Source: Otatea glauca | Taxonomy: Eukaryota > Streptophyta > Magnoliopsida > Poales > Poaceae | Length of the DNA: 64,000 nt | Assembly: GCA_036346275.1 (NCBI GenBank) | Contig: CM070713.1 | Coordinates: 58,957,567 to 59,021,566 of the forward strand | Reading direction: 5' to 3' | Shown here: positions 34,401-48,100 of the stretch, piece after piece | Layout: each line of letters begins with the position of its first letter | Numbering within the stretch: position 1 is the stretch's first letter | Notes under the pieces: generated by a model | The model's input: the letters and a program-made list of their open reading frames with translations, nothing else | What the model was told of the DNA's origin: nothing | The model's database searches: none | Program-made: the position numbers and the translations under genes

Positions 34401-35880
34401 GATTTCGGATGATATTTTGAAGGAGCCCAAATTTGAAATCTCGTGAAGATCTCAGAATTTTAGATAAAATTTGAACGAAATATAAAAACAAAAAATTCAA
34501 TCCTGTTTTTTATACTGAAAAAACCAAAATTTCAGCTGAAATTTTTGAAATCTCGGCGAGATTTGTCGAGATTTTTGTGAATTTGCACGGAGCGAAAAAT
34601 AGCTCAAATAACGTCGAAAAATTTCGAAATTTTTTGTGGAGGTTCCTGACACATTAGCGATGTTTTCATAAAAATTTCAGATGATTATTAAGCATAATTT
34701 TTTTTTTAAATTTGAACATTGCTACTATCCTGATAAAACACTGACCGACAAGTTTGAACCGAATGAAAAATGGAATAAATCCTCAAATAAAATTTTAAAT
34801 TTTTTTGTACATGGTTATAATGCATCACTAATATTCTCATAAAATTTTCAGATGATGATCAAGCTTCATGAAGTTTTAAAAATTTGGAAAGTGCTTTTAT
34901 CTTGGTAAAAGCCTTACTAGCAAACTTCAACCAAATGAAAAATGGTTTAAACCAAGTTAGAAAATTTTGAATTTTTTTTATATTGTCCTAATGCATCATA
35001 AATGTTTTCATAAAATTTTTAGATGATGGTCAAACTTCAAAAATTTTCAAAAATTCTAACAGTGCTACATTATGATAAAAACCTGATGATCAATATATAC
35101 ATTTGCTTTAGTAATAATTTTTTTTTAATTTTTTTAAAAAATTTAAAGAAGAGTGATAAGGAAATACTTAAGATCTAATAAATTTTTTAAATCATGATCA
35201 CACTCTAGTAAATTTATAAAATTCTTACAAGGGCACTGTACTATTTATATTCTTTCTGTTTTTTTATTTCTGAAATATAACAAATGAAGTTTAATGCTTA
35301 CGTAGATTTGATTGAGCAAACAAAAAAGTTCGAATTTTTTGAAAATTTTAGAGAATGATATCGAGAAATTCTAAGCTCTCATAAAAATTTTGGATCATTA
35401 TCACACTCGATCAAATTTATAAAATTTTGACAAGGTTAATGTGCTAATTAGGTTCATTCTATTTTTGATTTTTTTAAAGATAACAAATGAAGTTCAATTA
35501 TTTTAAAAAAAATTCTATATGATTCTACACTACTAAAGATAGTACCATAAATTTTTTAGATCATGATTAAGATTGTACAATTTTATAAAAATCCGAAAGT
35601 GTTTCTGCCAAAATTTTAAAATGTATAAAAAATTTGGTTTTTCAACAAATTTTCCTGGAAGATGATTTTCTAAGGGTTATTCGACCAAATCCGGTAAAAA
35701 AAAGTCAAACTTGGTGGAAAAAATATGAGATTTTAGTGAGATTTAGCAAAATCTCCTTAAAATTTCTGATATTACTATAACGATTTAAATTTTTTTAACC
35801 GATTGTGATTTTAGATGCCGTCCCTGATTAAAATCCAAATCTTGATTGAGATTTCTAAAATTTCGCCGATTTTTCACTGT
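34400..35880. repeat. AT-rich degenerate tandem repeat region upstream of APT1
   Basis: Units of roughly 150-170 bp recur, marked by atgcatcactaatattctcataaaatttt, agatgatgatcaagctt, ggaaagtgctt and caaatgaaaaatgg. At both ends the phrase gaaatctcg or agatttctaaaatttcgccg appears, so the region may be one transposon-derived block. Similar words occur at 25180-25440. It is non-coding and stops about 160 bp before the APT1 TATA box. Confidence 0.55.
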
Positions 35881-36040
35881 ACGTGCTCGCGCTGCGCGCG
35901 AGATGAGCCATGGAGGCTATAGGCACATACACAGGCTATGTTCCGTGCCATTTATAAACAGAGCCCCGTAGTCCGCCGCTGGTTTCCATGGATGACAATA
36001 AACGCACAAGGCACAACAGCTCCTCCTGCCTTTTCCCTGC

Positions 36041-36056
36041 TATATATATATACACG
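36041..36056 (+). promoter_or_regulatory. Probable APT1 core promoter (TATA box)
   Basis: ctatatatatatacac lies about 95 bp upstream of the APT1 start codon. This is the only strong TATA-like sequence between the tandem repeats and the ATG at 36142. The transcription start is not visible from sequence alone. Confidence 0.5.
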
Positions 36057-36141
36057 GCACACCCGTCCAACCAAGTAACAATAACTCCTTAGTTGAGCTT
36101 GACACTCAAGTTCAGAGAAGGCAGGAGTGAGTGTGAGAGCA

Positions 36142-39100
36142 ATGGGTGAGAAGGCCAATTGCAACACCGTGATGGAGGCCGCCAAGGTCAAGGAGAACGC
36201 TGCGCCGCGGCGGAGGTCAAGGCCGAGGTTGTGGCTGTGACCGAGGCGCCGGCGGAGGCCGACCCCGGCTGCAGGGCATCTCCGACGCCATCCGCGTCGT
36301 CCCCACTTCCCAAGCAAGGTCCATCGATTCTCCTCACACCTCCCTCTTGATTCAGCCTGCTGCTGCTGCTGCTCGAACATGCAGGCGTGAACATCCTTGG
36401 CGCGTGCAGGCATCATGTTCAACGACATCACGACGCTGCTGCTGTGGCCGGGGTATTCAAGGACGCCGTGGACATCTTCGTCGAGCGCTACCGCGGCATG
36501 GGCATCGCCGCCGTCGCCGGTAATTGCCTGTCACCACTCACCCGTCTCTCTCTTCCTCCTCCTCTCCCGTCCCTGCCGCAGGGGCAGAGGCGGCAGAGCT
36601 GAGCTGTGTGCAGTGCTCTGAGATTCGGTAATATCTCTTGGGAGATCTCCTGGTCCTTTTGCTCCCCATGCTTGTCGTCGCCGGCTCGCGCCTGGGTCTA
36701 CTACCGACGCTTTTTCCGCGTCGCTCTAGCTGCTCCCCGTCGCCTTTCCTCGGGAGGATAATATCATATATATCGCGGCAACAATAATACTCACGCCACT
36801 GTTGCTGCCGGCTTAGCTTTGCCACGCCCACTCCACTTAGCCGTGGACGTCTCGGTCGCGCTCCGGGTCCGGCCTGGGATGTCCACCCGGTGCGCGCAGA
36901 GGTCCCAGAGCCATGGATTATAAAAATACGTCGCGCCACGCCGTTTGTTCTACGAGATCGTCGCGGATCTCGCTGGCAGAACGGCCCCACTGGCAAGTGG
37001 AAGTCGTTGTGCGGTGCCTGGCTACTAACGTGTTTGGGTACATTGAGCACTTTCCCGTCATGAATCCAGGGCTGCCTAAATGGCTCCCACATTTACGAGG
37101 TAAAGTTGGCATTTAATATGTGTGCATGTGGGTTATGGACCTTATGCTAAGCTAGTATTACTACCAGTATGCCATGGCTATGGTGTCCCCTGCTCGAGCC
37201 GGTTCCTTCGCAGCGTGCGTGACAGAATGTTTGGCACAGTCCTCATTTTCCTCGGCTTTGGCCCATGACGCGTCGCGTTTTCCCAAGCTTTTCCACCGTG
37301 CTCTGCACCCGTGGGCCGTGGCCGGAATCCGCCGCATTCAATAGCGTATCGGGAGCGCATGTAGAAAGCCCTGCCACTGGCAGATCTCGCGGCGAGCGAG
37401 CCAACCAAAAGGCATCCGCATTGGAGTTGGGGGACCAGGGGCGCCTGATCGGACGGCCGCGGCCGTGCCTGCTCGGGATCGGACGGTGGGGGAGGGGGGT
37501 GGTACACCTATAATTGATTTTTTCCTCTCTCTTCTGGTGGCTCTCTGATGTCATGCATGTGCCCGATCTGCTGTCGTTTTCACTGGAAAGTAGTACCGCT
37601 TCTGAGATTTTGCTTCGTTGTTTGTTAGATACTCTGTCTAGTTCCTGGTTTTCCTTCTGTTTCCTCTTGTTTTACTGCTATCTTGTTCTTGACTAAATGA
37701 ACACATGTGTCATTCTCTTTTATTAGCTGTGTAAAGCTCTCTGAACTAGTTTCGCTGTGATGGATAAGTTAATACTAGTACTATTGAGGTCCTGACGAGA
37801 GTCATAGTGAAGCACTGTTCTGACTTGTTTGCTGTGATTCTTCACATTCCACCAGGGATTGAGGCTAGAGGATTTATATTTGGCCCGGCGATTGCACTAG
37901 CCATCGGTGCGAAATTCATACCGTTGCGTAAGCCTAAGAAACTACCAGGTGAGGTTCTCTTGAAGAAGTTGGTTGGGGATTAATTCGCTTGCTCTGAGAC
38001 CTGTTGCTGTTGATAATGTCTAGCTTGTGGTGAAAACATACTTAAGTAAATTTGGTTATCTTTTCTTTTGCCGAGGAAGTACATTTGATTATATGATACT
38101 GACAGTAAAAGTATTGCTCTACTCCATAATCTCTGGCACAAAAGTTGTTGCACTAGTCAACCCCTTTATGCAGCCCATAATGATCTGAAGAAACTAGTAA
38201 GACATAGTACGATCTCTCGTTGAGCTTTTCATCGCATGTTCTATTACACTGACAGATACTGTGTTGTATCGCTTGTCCAAAGTACCATTCTGTTTGGCTT
38301 GCTCGTCAAATAAAGTTTGTTTGCGGTAATCGACATTCGCTAACATTCGCTTTTACAAACATGAAAGGTGAGGTGATTTCTGAGACCTATGTTCTCGAGT
38401 ACGGGACTGACTGTTTGGAGATGCATGTTGGGGCTATCGAACCCGGTGAGCGTGTACTGATCATTGATGATCTGGTTGCAACTGGTGGGACACTTCGTGC
38501 TGCTATAAGGCTTCTTGGTACGTAGTACCTTCTAAATATAACATTATGCATTCAAATGCAATCCTTGACTAGAGGTGGGCGTGTCGGGTAGCCGCACGCC
38601 CATCGTGCTCGTGTCCAACTGCGGTCGGGCCGTGACGGCCCGTCGTGCTCGGTCGTGCCGTGTCGTGGCTCACCGCTTCGAGCGAGCCGCACGCCCATTT
38701 GCGCTCGTGCTGCGCTGCGTCTTGGCCAGTGCACTCATTTGCACTATTTCAACCAGAGGAAAAGAGCCGAGATATATAGAATTAAGGCGATGAATGCAAA
38801 TATTATGAGAAAAGAACTAAACTTTATTTATTATCGAGCTTACATAGAGCGAGAAGGATGTGCTCAATACAGACGAGAGAGGGAGAATGGGCAAGAAAGA
38901 GAGTGAGAGAGAGAGAGAGAGATTGAGAGAGCTCAGTGAGAAAGAGAGAGAGAGATTGAGAGGCGGCGAGAGAGAGACTTCTGCACCGTCTCTCAATCTC
39001 TCTTAGTTCTCTCTCCTATTTTGTCCGTCTCTCTCGGTGTTGGCTATAGGGGTGACGTTCATGCTCTGGGTGCATCCATGACGGTCATACTCGTGAGTCG

Positions 39101-42100
39101 ATGACCTTCATGCTAGGCTTCTTCCTCATGCACTAGATCATCGTGCCCAGATAGCCCATTCTACGATCGTCGCGTGCGGACCGCCCATCGTATCGATTCT
39201 CGACGGCCAGGTACTGCTGACGGTCGGCCGGCACGGCCCACGTCTTGCGGGTCGGGCCTGCCGGGCGTGACGTCGTGCCTCGGGCCGCCCAAAAGAGCCG
39301 CCCGGTGCCCACTCTATCCTTGACCAATACTTGCATAATACAAATTAAGTCTGATATGCAATACTTGACCAATACTTTGTGCCCTAAGTAGATAACGGAG
39401 CCAGGTAAGGAATCCAGAAAAAAAAACTTGCAGTCGATTCCTTTTCTTATGGACACCATCTTTATTTATTTCCGTTGCTTGTACAACTTCAGAGGTTGTT
39501 TCCATTCGCACATTCACAATGAACTATTCACTGACAAGTGTAACAGACTAACAGTTAAAGCTTTCGATCGTGCCTTATGAGTCCGTGACATATTGCAGCA
39601 AAGCACTAGTGCACGGCAGTTGCTTCAGTATTAGATTATCCAGTTAGTGCACCAGTGCATGGAGAGTAATGGCCAATAGGATTGGCTTTAAGTGCTAATG
39701 GCAGGCATCTGTGAAGTATCACGTAGTGATAACTGGTACAGGGCCATGATATTTTAGTTGCTTATAGGTGAGCAATTGTCCTTGATGGGACATGCTTGTA
39801 TCTATCTATTTCAATATTATTAAAGAATTGTCAAAATGAGTCAGCACGTTCATTCTTGAGGGTCAGAAATTCCCACGTTCAGAGAAAAAAGATCTAGCCG
39901 TTTATAGGGTGGACCCAAGTTATAACGGCTTACATTAAAAAAACCCTATACCAAGTACAATAAAACATAATCGAAATTCGGAATTAAAAGTAAAAGAAAA
40001 TTAACAATTTGATATCCATTGAAACTTCAAAGTAAAACTGAAATTTAGAATAAAAATTAAATAAAAATTGGTAGCTGGATTTGTATACCAATTCTAACCT
40101 AAAACTGAAATTCGCTATGAAAATACAATGAAATTAACAATTTAATATATTAAAAGAAAGAGTCCATGTCAACTAAAATAAAAGAACTAAAATTCGGAAT
40201 AAAAAATAAAATCAGGAATTTGATTTCCATATGAATTAAAAGTAAAATTGAAATTTAGAATAAAAAATAAAATAAAATTAGTAATTTGATTTTGGTACGA
40301 CTTCCAAAGTAAAATCCCTAAATAACTATAATTCAGAATAATAATTAACAATTGGATTTATATACGAATTCCAAAAAAAATAATTGAAATTTGAAATAGA
40401 TACAAAAGAAAATTAGCAATTCGATTTCCATACAATTCCAAAGTAATTTGTTAAATAACTACTACTACAACAACCAAGTCTTTTGTCCTAAACATGTTGA
40501 GGTAGACTAGGAAAGACACCTAATCAAAATCAGTAAAACCTCTACACCTTCGTTTTTGGGTCATGGTTCCGATATGTGGATCAAATTTTTAACTTCCATG
40601 CATTCCTAACGCCAAATTTTTGGGAACGTTCTAACCCCGCAAGTCTCTTTGAACTGCTTCTTCCTACGTCAGTCTCGGTCGATCTCTACCTCTTATGCTT
40701 TCTCAACAACTTAAAATTCTACTACGCACTGGTGCTTTAAGAGGCCTCTGTTGGAGATGTCCAAACCATCTCAAACAATTTTGGATAAGTTTTTCTTCCA
40801 TTGGTGCTACCCCAACCCTATCATGTATATCATCATTGTGGATTCGATCTCACCTTGTATGATCACAAATCTACTGCATCATTGCTACGCTTATCTTCTG
40901 TACATGTTGTATTTTTGTTACCCAACACTTCGCTCCATACAACATCGTATGTCTAATCGCCATCCTATAGAACTTGCCATTTAACTTTTGAGGGACTTTT
41001 CTATCACATAGGACACTTGATACTTAGCGATATTTCAACCACCCCGCTTGTATTCTGTAGCTCATATCTTCATCAATCTCGTCGTCACTTTGTAGCATCG
41101 ATCCCAAATATCGAAAAAGTTTCCTTCCTGGGCACTACATTTCCATCACCTACTATAGCACCGCTGAAAACACACCTCATATACTCAGTTTTAGTCCTAC
41201 TAAGTCTAAAACCCTTTGTTTCTAAAGTTTTCCTCCACAACTTAAGTTTTCTATCAATGCCTACCCTACTCTCATCAATTAGCACCACATCATCAGCAAA
41301 AAGCATATACCAAGGAGTCTCTCATTGCATGTCCCACGCGACTTTCATCCATCACAAGGGAAAAAATATAGTGGCTCAATGTTGACTCTTGATATAGTCC
41401 TATCTTAATAGGAAAGTTACTAGTATAGCTATCACATGTTCCGACATTAGTCACCACAATGTCGTACATATCTTTGATTATGGTAACATATTTTGTTGGG
41501 ACTTTCTGAGAGGTGCTTGCATATTTTTTTTACAGTTGCACAAATATTAAAGTATGAATTAAGGGTATATGGTGATTACTTACCCCCTTGCTTGCTTCAA
41601 GATTTGTGCAAGTTATATTGAGAAGGAAAGCATTGAAGTAATGCTCAGACTTTTTTCTTCTCAAGCGTCTACTATATGATCTTTCTTGGCACTTTGTAAT
41701 ATTCTTTCTCCAAGTCGATAAACACCATGTGTAGATCCTTCTTTGCCTCCCTATATCTCTCCATCAACTATCATGTCGGAAGATCGCCTCTAGGGTTGAC
41801 CTCCTGCATAAAACCAAATTGGTTTCGTCATGCTATTCGCTCTTCTTACACGATGCCCACTTACTCGCTCCCAAAACTTCATTATATGGCTCATGAGCTT
41901 ATTTCCTCTGTAGTTAATACAACTTTGGATGTCTCATTTATTCTTGAAAATTGGCACTAATGTGCTTTTCCACCACTCGTCAGGCATCTTGTTCGATCTA
42001 AAAATGCTATTAAATAATTTAGTTAGCCAAACGATTGCCATGTCTCCAAAGCATTTCCACACCTCGATAGGAATGTCATCAGACCCAACGCCTCACCTAC

Positions 42101-45100
42101 TTTCATCCTTTTAAGGCCTTTTTTACTTCAGACTCTCGAATGTTTTCAAACGAACTGCCCATTGGTGTCATCAAAAGAATAATCCAGTTCAATCATGCTA
42201 TCCCTGTTGTCTACGTTGTACAATTTGTCGAAGTACCCTCTCCACCTATTCTTGATCTCGTCGTCTCTCACCAGAAATCTATTAGTGTCATCTTTGATGC
42301 ATTTAAGTTGGTTGAAATCCCTTGTCTTTCTTTCTTTCTCGAAGTTTAGCCATATTGTAGATGTCCTTCTCGCCCTCCTTTGTACTCAGTTTTTGATAAA
42401 GATCCACATAAGCCTTGCCCCGTGCCTCACTTACCGCTTTCTTTGCACTCTTTTTGGCTTCTTTGTACTTATGTATATTTTCATCGAGTCTTTAGATTCG
42501 TATATAATTTGTTAAATACCTAAAATTCGAAATAAGTTAAGTAAAATTAGCAATTTGGTTTCCATAAAAATTCCTAACTGAAGTCCCTTAATAAAATATA
42601 ATTCAGTATAAAACTTAAACAAATATGAGTAATTGGATTCGTATACGAATTCCAACAAAAAAATAAGTGAAATTTGGAATAGAAAATGAAATAAAATTAG
42701 CAATTTGATTTCAATACAAGTTCCAATGTAAAATCCCTAAATTAATATTGTTTGGAATAATAATTAAACAAAATTGGCAATTTGATTTGTATACAAATTC
42801 CAACCAAAATTAATTGGAAATCGGAATAAAAAAAGAAATTTTCCAATTTGATTTCCATATGATGCCAAAGTAAAATCCCTAAATTACTAAACTTTGGAAT
42901 AAATTAAAATAAAATGAGTAATTTAATTTGTTTGTGAACTGCAATAAAAAACAATTGAGGTTTTTAATAAAATAAAAGTTATAATTATTGTAGCACGAAT
43001 GTTGTCAGAGGAAACCATGAAAGAGTGCAACGATGTTGTTTTGTCCAAAAAAAGACATACCCATTGGGAAGCAAAGAGACGTGTAGGGGAACGGGTAGGC
43101 TACTATAGCATAAAATCAAAATTTTCTACTGCACAACTAAAGAACCATTGTAAGTTATAGATCATCGAATTACCATTAGATACGTAGACCCGTAGCGAAA
43201 ATAGAGTAGATGTAGCACGTTGGTGCGATTGTAGTCGCATCTACTCACGCCTCCAGCTGACTCCTCGTCACCGTCACAGGTTGTGGATCATTCTAGCGTT
43301 AAAACCTCATAGCAACGCCTCCAAGGTATCCACACGTACGGGGTAGGAACGTCACGTGCCGAAGTGCTAGCACCAAGTGCGCGGTTTTGGGCGAAAGAGG
43401 TGTGGCGGCTAGGGTTTCAAGAATTCTAAATTCCTATCTTGTTTGTTAACCGTAAAGCCACATCCCCTTCCCTTCAAATAGACGCCCCATGATGGGCATC
43501 TACATTAGAGACCCATTAGGAACTCGAACCCCATCAGAACTCAGACCACCATCCGAATTAAACCCCAACCCCTTAAGCGTGCAACCCTATAGGTTCACGT
43601 ATACTTGGACATGGTCCGAGTACTCTTTACTCGGACATTTATCGGTAATGGTCCCTAGCAGGACGTGCTAACTCCAGAGTATATGTAAAGATCATATCAA
43701 ACAAACCTTAACAGTGCTTAGTTATATGCATTTTCCTTTGCCTCACGATATCGGTCAAACTCAAGGCGAGAATGTGCCACCCTTGTTTAGATAGCTCGAC
43801 CACTCTTTCTCGATTACGTGACTCGGAATTCCCGACTACAGTTAACTCTTTAACCGCGAGTAGCATGGTCATGCATTTTTGGAATCCGACCATTCGAGAG
43901 GCCTAGAGATTTCTCTCTTGTTGTATAGAGGGGCAAATCTCATCTTGATCGACCATGTCTCGCAGCATACTTCACGACAAAACCGAAAGCCACCTTTATA
44001 ACTACCCAGTTACGGAGTAGCGTTTGGCAACCCTTAAGTCATTACGCATCTCGAGCACATGTGTCAATCCCAAGTCTAAGGATATAGCATACACATTGTA
44101 TATTAGACCAACTGATGACAAGATTACAACGTTCTCGCAGTGTCTCAAGGTGGGTCGATCCAACTCTATGTTCTCTTAACATGTGTTCATATTATTGGTT
44201 TGATATCTCTATATCCATGACTCGTGAAACATGGTCATCAACCAATACATATGCTAATCTATTCATATGTGTCCTCATATGATTATCGACTAGGGATCAC
44301 TTTAGAATAATAATCACAAAGTCATATATAGGGTTTCACAAACAAGTCGCATACTCGCTAATAAATAATAATGACATTATTCAAAGAATAAGATAATAAA
44401 TCATGAATATAAGGAAATATAATCATCTCCATGATTAGGGGTGAAAACGGATCGGATACGGACGGATAATAGCTCTACTATATTTGTTTTCATATTTTTC
44501 TCGGATACGGATAATATTGAATACAGATACGGATCGAATACGAATCGAATCGGATACGGTTTTGAATATTTATCGGAACATAATAACCCCTTAGATTGTA
44601 CATAAAAAATCAACGAAAACACATAACTAATTGATTTGATCAAAACATTATTGAAAATTGAACAAATATAAGCATTTTCATTCACTTAGCAATAGTTAGA
44701 TACCATGTCGCAAAAAAATTATATAAGACTTAATTTATCACACACATACGATTAGTTCATCATACACGAGATTAAAATACAAAATGAAGGTAATCCTTGC
44801 TCAGATATACAAATAGAAGCAAACACATAACACACTAAAAGTTTGATAATACTTAGACATCATGTCTCTAGGAAAAATATATAACACTTACATGTAATGA
44901 CCCAAAATTTATATTCTTTGTTGAATTATGTTTAAAATAATAAATTATGTATTTATGAGTTTTTATGTATTTTTAGCTATTTATTTAAAATATTTTCCTA
45001 TTAAGAATAGGAGTTTTTGAATTTTTGAGAAAATTTAAAATCTGAAAAATATTAAAAATAATTTTTTAAATGTTAGATTGTTTCTTTAACTTTCTCAAAA

Positions 45101-48100
45101 AAAATTCATAATTTTTGGAGTTGGTTTGCTAATTTTAATAATTGAAACTTGCTTTAGGGATTAATTAAATTAGAAAACAATTCTGAAATTAAGAAACCTT
45201 TTTGGGCCAAAAGAGTAGTTTTAGCCCAGTCCACATGTATATCCGGATATCCGACCCATCAATATCCGGATTATTCGAATCCGTATCTGTATCCGACGGA
45301 TAGTGAGCTACCGAATCCGTATCTGACAAAAAAAATCCGAATCTGTATCAGATCCGATACTATCCGATAAAAAAAATTCGATCCGACAGAATCCATATCC
45401 GAAAATATCCGAATCGGTCGGAAAATATCCGATCCGTTTTCATCCCTATCTATAATTGCCTCTAGGGCATATCTCCAATAACATGGTGATGACGGGGGAG
45501 ATGAGGACAACGTCGTATTGCCCACCTTAGCCATTCAACAAGGATAATATCGTGCTACTACCGAAGTTGTTCAAGAGAAAGGCGAGTCAAAGAAACCGAG
45601 GCCATAACAATGAGTGGTGAGCGTCAGCAGTTTTGAAGAAGTCAGTGGCCAAATAAGCTCGATGAAAGGGAAGCTTTGGCAGAGAGAAGATGAAGTTTTG
45701 CATTGAAGACGAGCTAATAGAAGCAAAGGAGCAAAGAGCTTGGAGTAGAGATGTCGTAACTACTGGGAAAAAGACAACTACTGGGAAAAGGACATGTACG
45801 TATGAAAACACATACATATAGAAGCAATTGAACAAAGAGCTCGGAGTAGAGATGCGCAGTTGTTTTGAAAAGGTTCAGGGCCATCATCGAGAGGGTGACG
45901 GGTTTCGTCGACAGGGATTGGTTACAGTTGCACATGTATGCTTGTTTGATGTTGCAACGGTCAGCATTAAGCAATAATCAGAGAGAAGTAAAAGATAACA
46001 TGTAGTATAGTGTTGTATTGGAAGGGGTAGTAGTTAAGCAGGGTCAATCAAGAATTGACTGTGTTGTTGGAGGTTGAAGCAGAAAAGTTGTAGCAACGAT
46101 AAGAGATAGAAGACACACTGCTTGATGGGGTAGTCGGCGTGTGTGGAAATATAAATTCAAGGTAGGTCTCTCATGGTGTATCGGTATATGTATAAGCATG
46201 GTACTCTAATACCATGCAAACTAATAAGATAATTTGCTGCACACATAATCTAAGTAATGCTTTGAAAAATAAATAGAGGTATATGTGCATGCATATATTT
46301 TGGAAAAGAGTATTTAATGGAGGAAAAATAGAGGCATGTAGCTACATGATCCATGTATGGAGAGTGTTTACGTTTCTAAGAACCCAGCAACTTAGTATGC
46401 TCAATGATTTTCTTCCATTAAAACTCAAACTTTAATTACATATTGTATTTTCCTTCAAGCTTCTATTGTCATTTTCAATGTTTAAATGACTATAAAAAAA
46501 TCCTAAATAGACTACAATGTATGTAAGTATATTCTCAAATATCCAAGTTATAGAATTTGATACTGCAAACTTCGCAACAAATCTAGCCGTGCAAATATGT
46601 GGGCCATCTAGCTAGTTTTCATAACTAAAAGAACATCTTGTTTGAAGACATGTCATGTACGGAATTTATTTGGAGATAGGATTTGATTTTGACACTACAT
46701 GTTTTGAGTACTCCTATAGCAAAGAGTCAAGTACATCTATCTTTTCAGCTATACTTTTCGTTGTCTCATGCCATTAAACATGCTTATTTTTTATTTATAT
46801 TTTACACATCCTGTTTTCGAACACAACCCTGGACTTTTGGAGTCTTCTCCTGATGAATTTTATCTTGTACTCCCTCTGTTCTTTTTTAAGTTACATCTTA
46901 GAATCCTTGCTGTTAAACTTTGCAAGGTTTAACCACTAATATGTTTAAAACTATATATATTGGCTACATGAAAACTGCATCATTAGATTTGTAGTTAAAA
47001 ATACTTTCATAATGTTATAATTTTATTACTATATAATAAGATAAAGTTTCAAAAAGTAACAGTCAAACCACATCTCGGAGACTGTAAAAAGTAAAAAATA
47101 TCACTTAAAAAAGAGAGTACTCGGAACAATATATATTGGCTTTGGGCATACTTCTCTTACTGAACAATTTGCTTTCCAGAACGTGCTGGAGCTGATGTGG
47201 TTGAGTGCGCATGTCTCATCGGGCTCCCTAAATTTAAGGTATTCTTGTTGTTACATGACTCGTAGATATCCAAACTATCTATTGACATAAATATTTTTTC
47301 TGCTTCTTAGTTGTTACAGTACATAGTGTTTCTTTACCGCTCTGAAGCCTGAATCACATTTTTACTAGATTTGACCACTTCCATAGCATAGTTGTTGCTC
47401 ATATAATATCTGCTTTGTACACCTCATGTAACCTGTTGGTGCTATATAGCCTTCAGTTTGTGGAGCCAATGGTCTCGTTTCACAAGGCGGCCATGAACAA
47501 CTTGACTTATTATATAAGTACAACAGTCATAGACTTGAACAAAAACCACTTAAGAATTGGGCATCTCTTATCTTTTCTTCAAAAGCAAGAGTGAACACAG
47601 TTTGAGAAAAACTTGGGCTGTGTTTTTAAGCTATCCTAAACAAAACTAGGATGAGATTAGCATTACACTAGTTTCATCTGGTCATATGTTTTGTGCTATC
47701 CTAAATAAAAACTAGGATCAGTTAAGGAATAAGGATTAGCATTACACTAGTTTCATCTGGTCATATGTTTTGTTCTATCCTAAATAAAAACTAGGATCGT
47801 GTCTAAAAAAACAAGAACTCGGATCAGTTAAGGAATAAGGGCTAGCATTACGCTAATTTCATCTGGTCATATTAATTATTGTATTTGAATAGGAGCGCAC
47901 CTCCATTCATGTTACGGAATAAGTGCTGGACCCTGTCTGCATCTTACTGAAGTGAGGGTAGAGTTCCTTTAGGTTTCATAGCCAAAAGTCTCGAGGACAT
48001 TTGAAACAAGCTGCAGCAACCATTTTATATTGCTCGTTGTCAAATCTTGCACAATTCACTAGGAAACTTTCAAGTCACAATTGATCGAAGTTTTCCTTTG

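Noticed and set aside
38903..38965. GA-rich tract as an independent feature
   Set aside because: It lies inside the non-autonomous hAT element and is a simple microsatellite.
41017..42515. Plus-strand open frames of 60-122 codons in APT1 intron 4
   Set aside because: They are antisense shadows of the minus-strand LINE reverse transcriptase.
43082..45483. Clean solo LTR with target duplication for the BARE-like sequence
   Set aside because: The 5-bp flanks agacg and tggtg do not match, so only an LTR call without a resolved insertion site is given.
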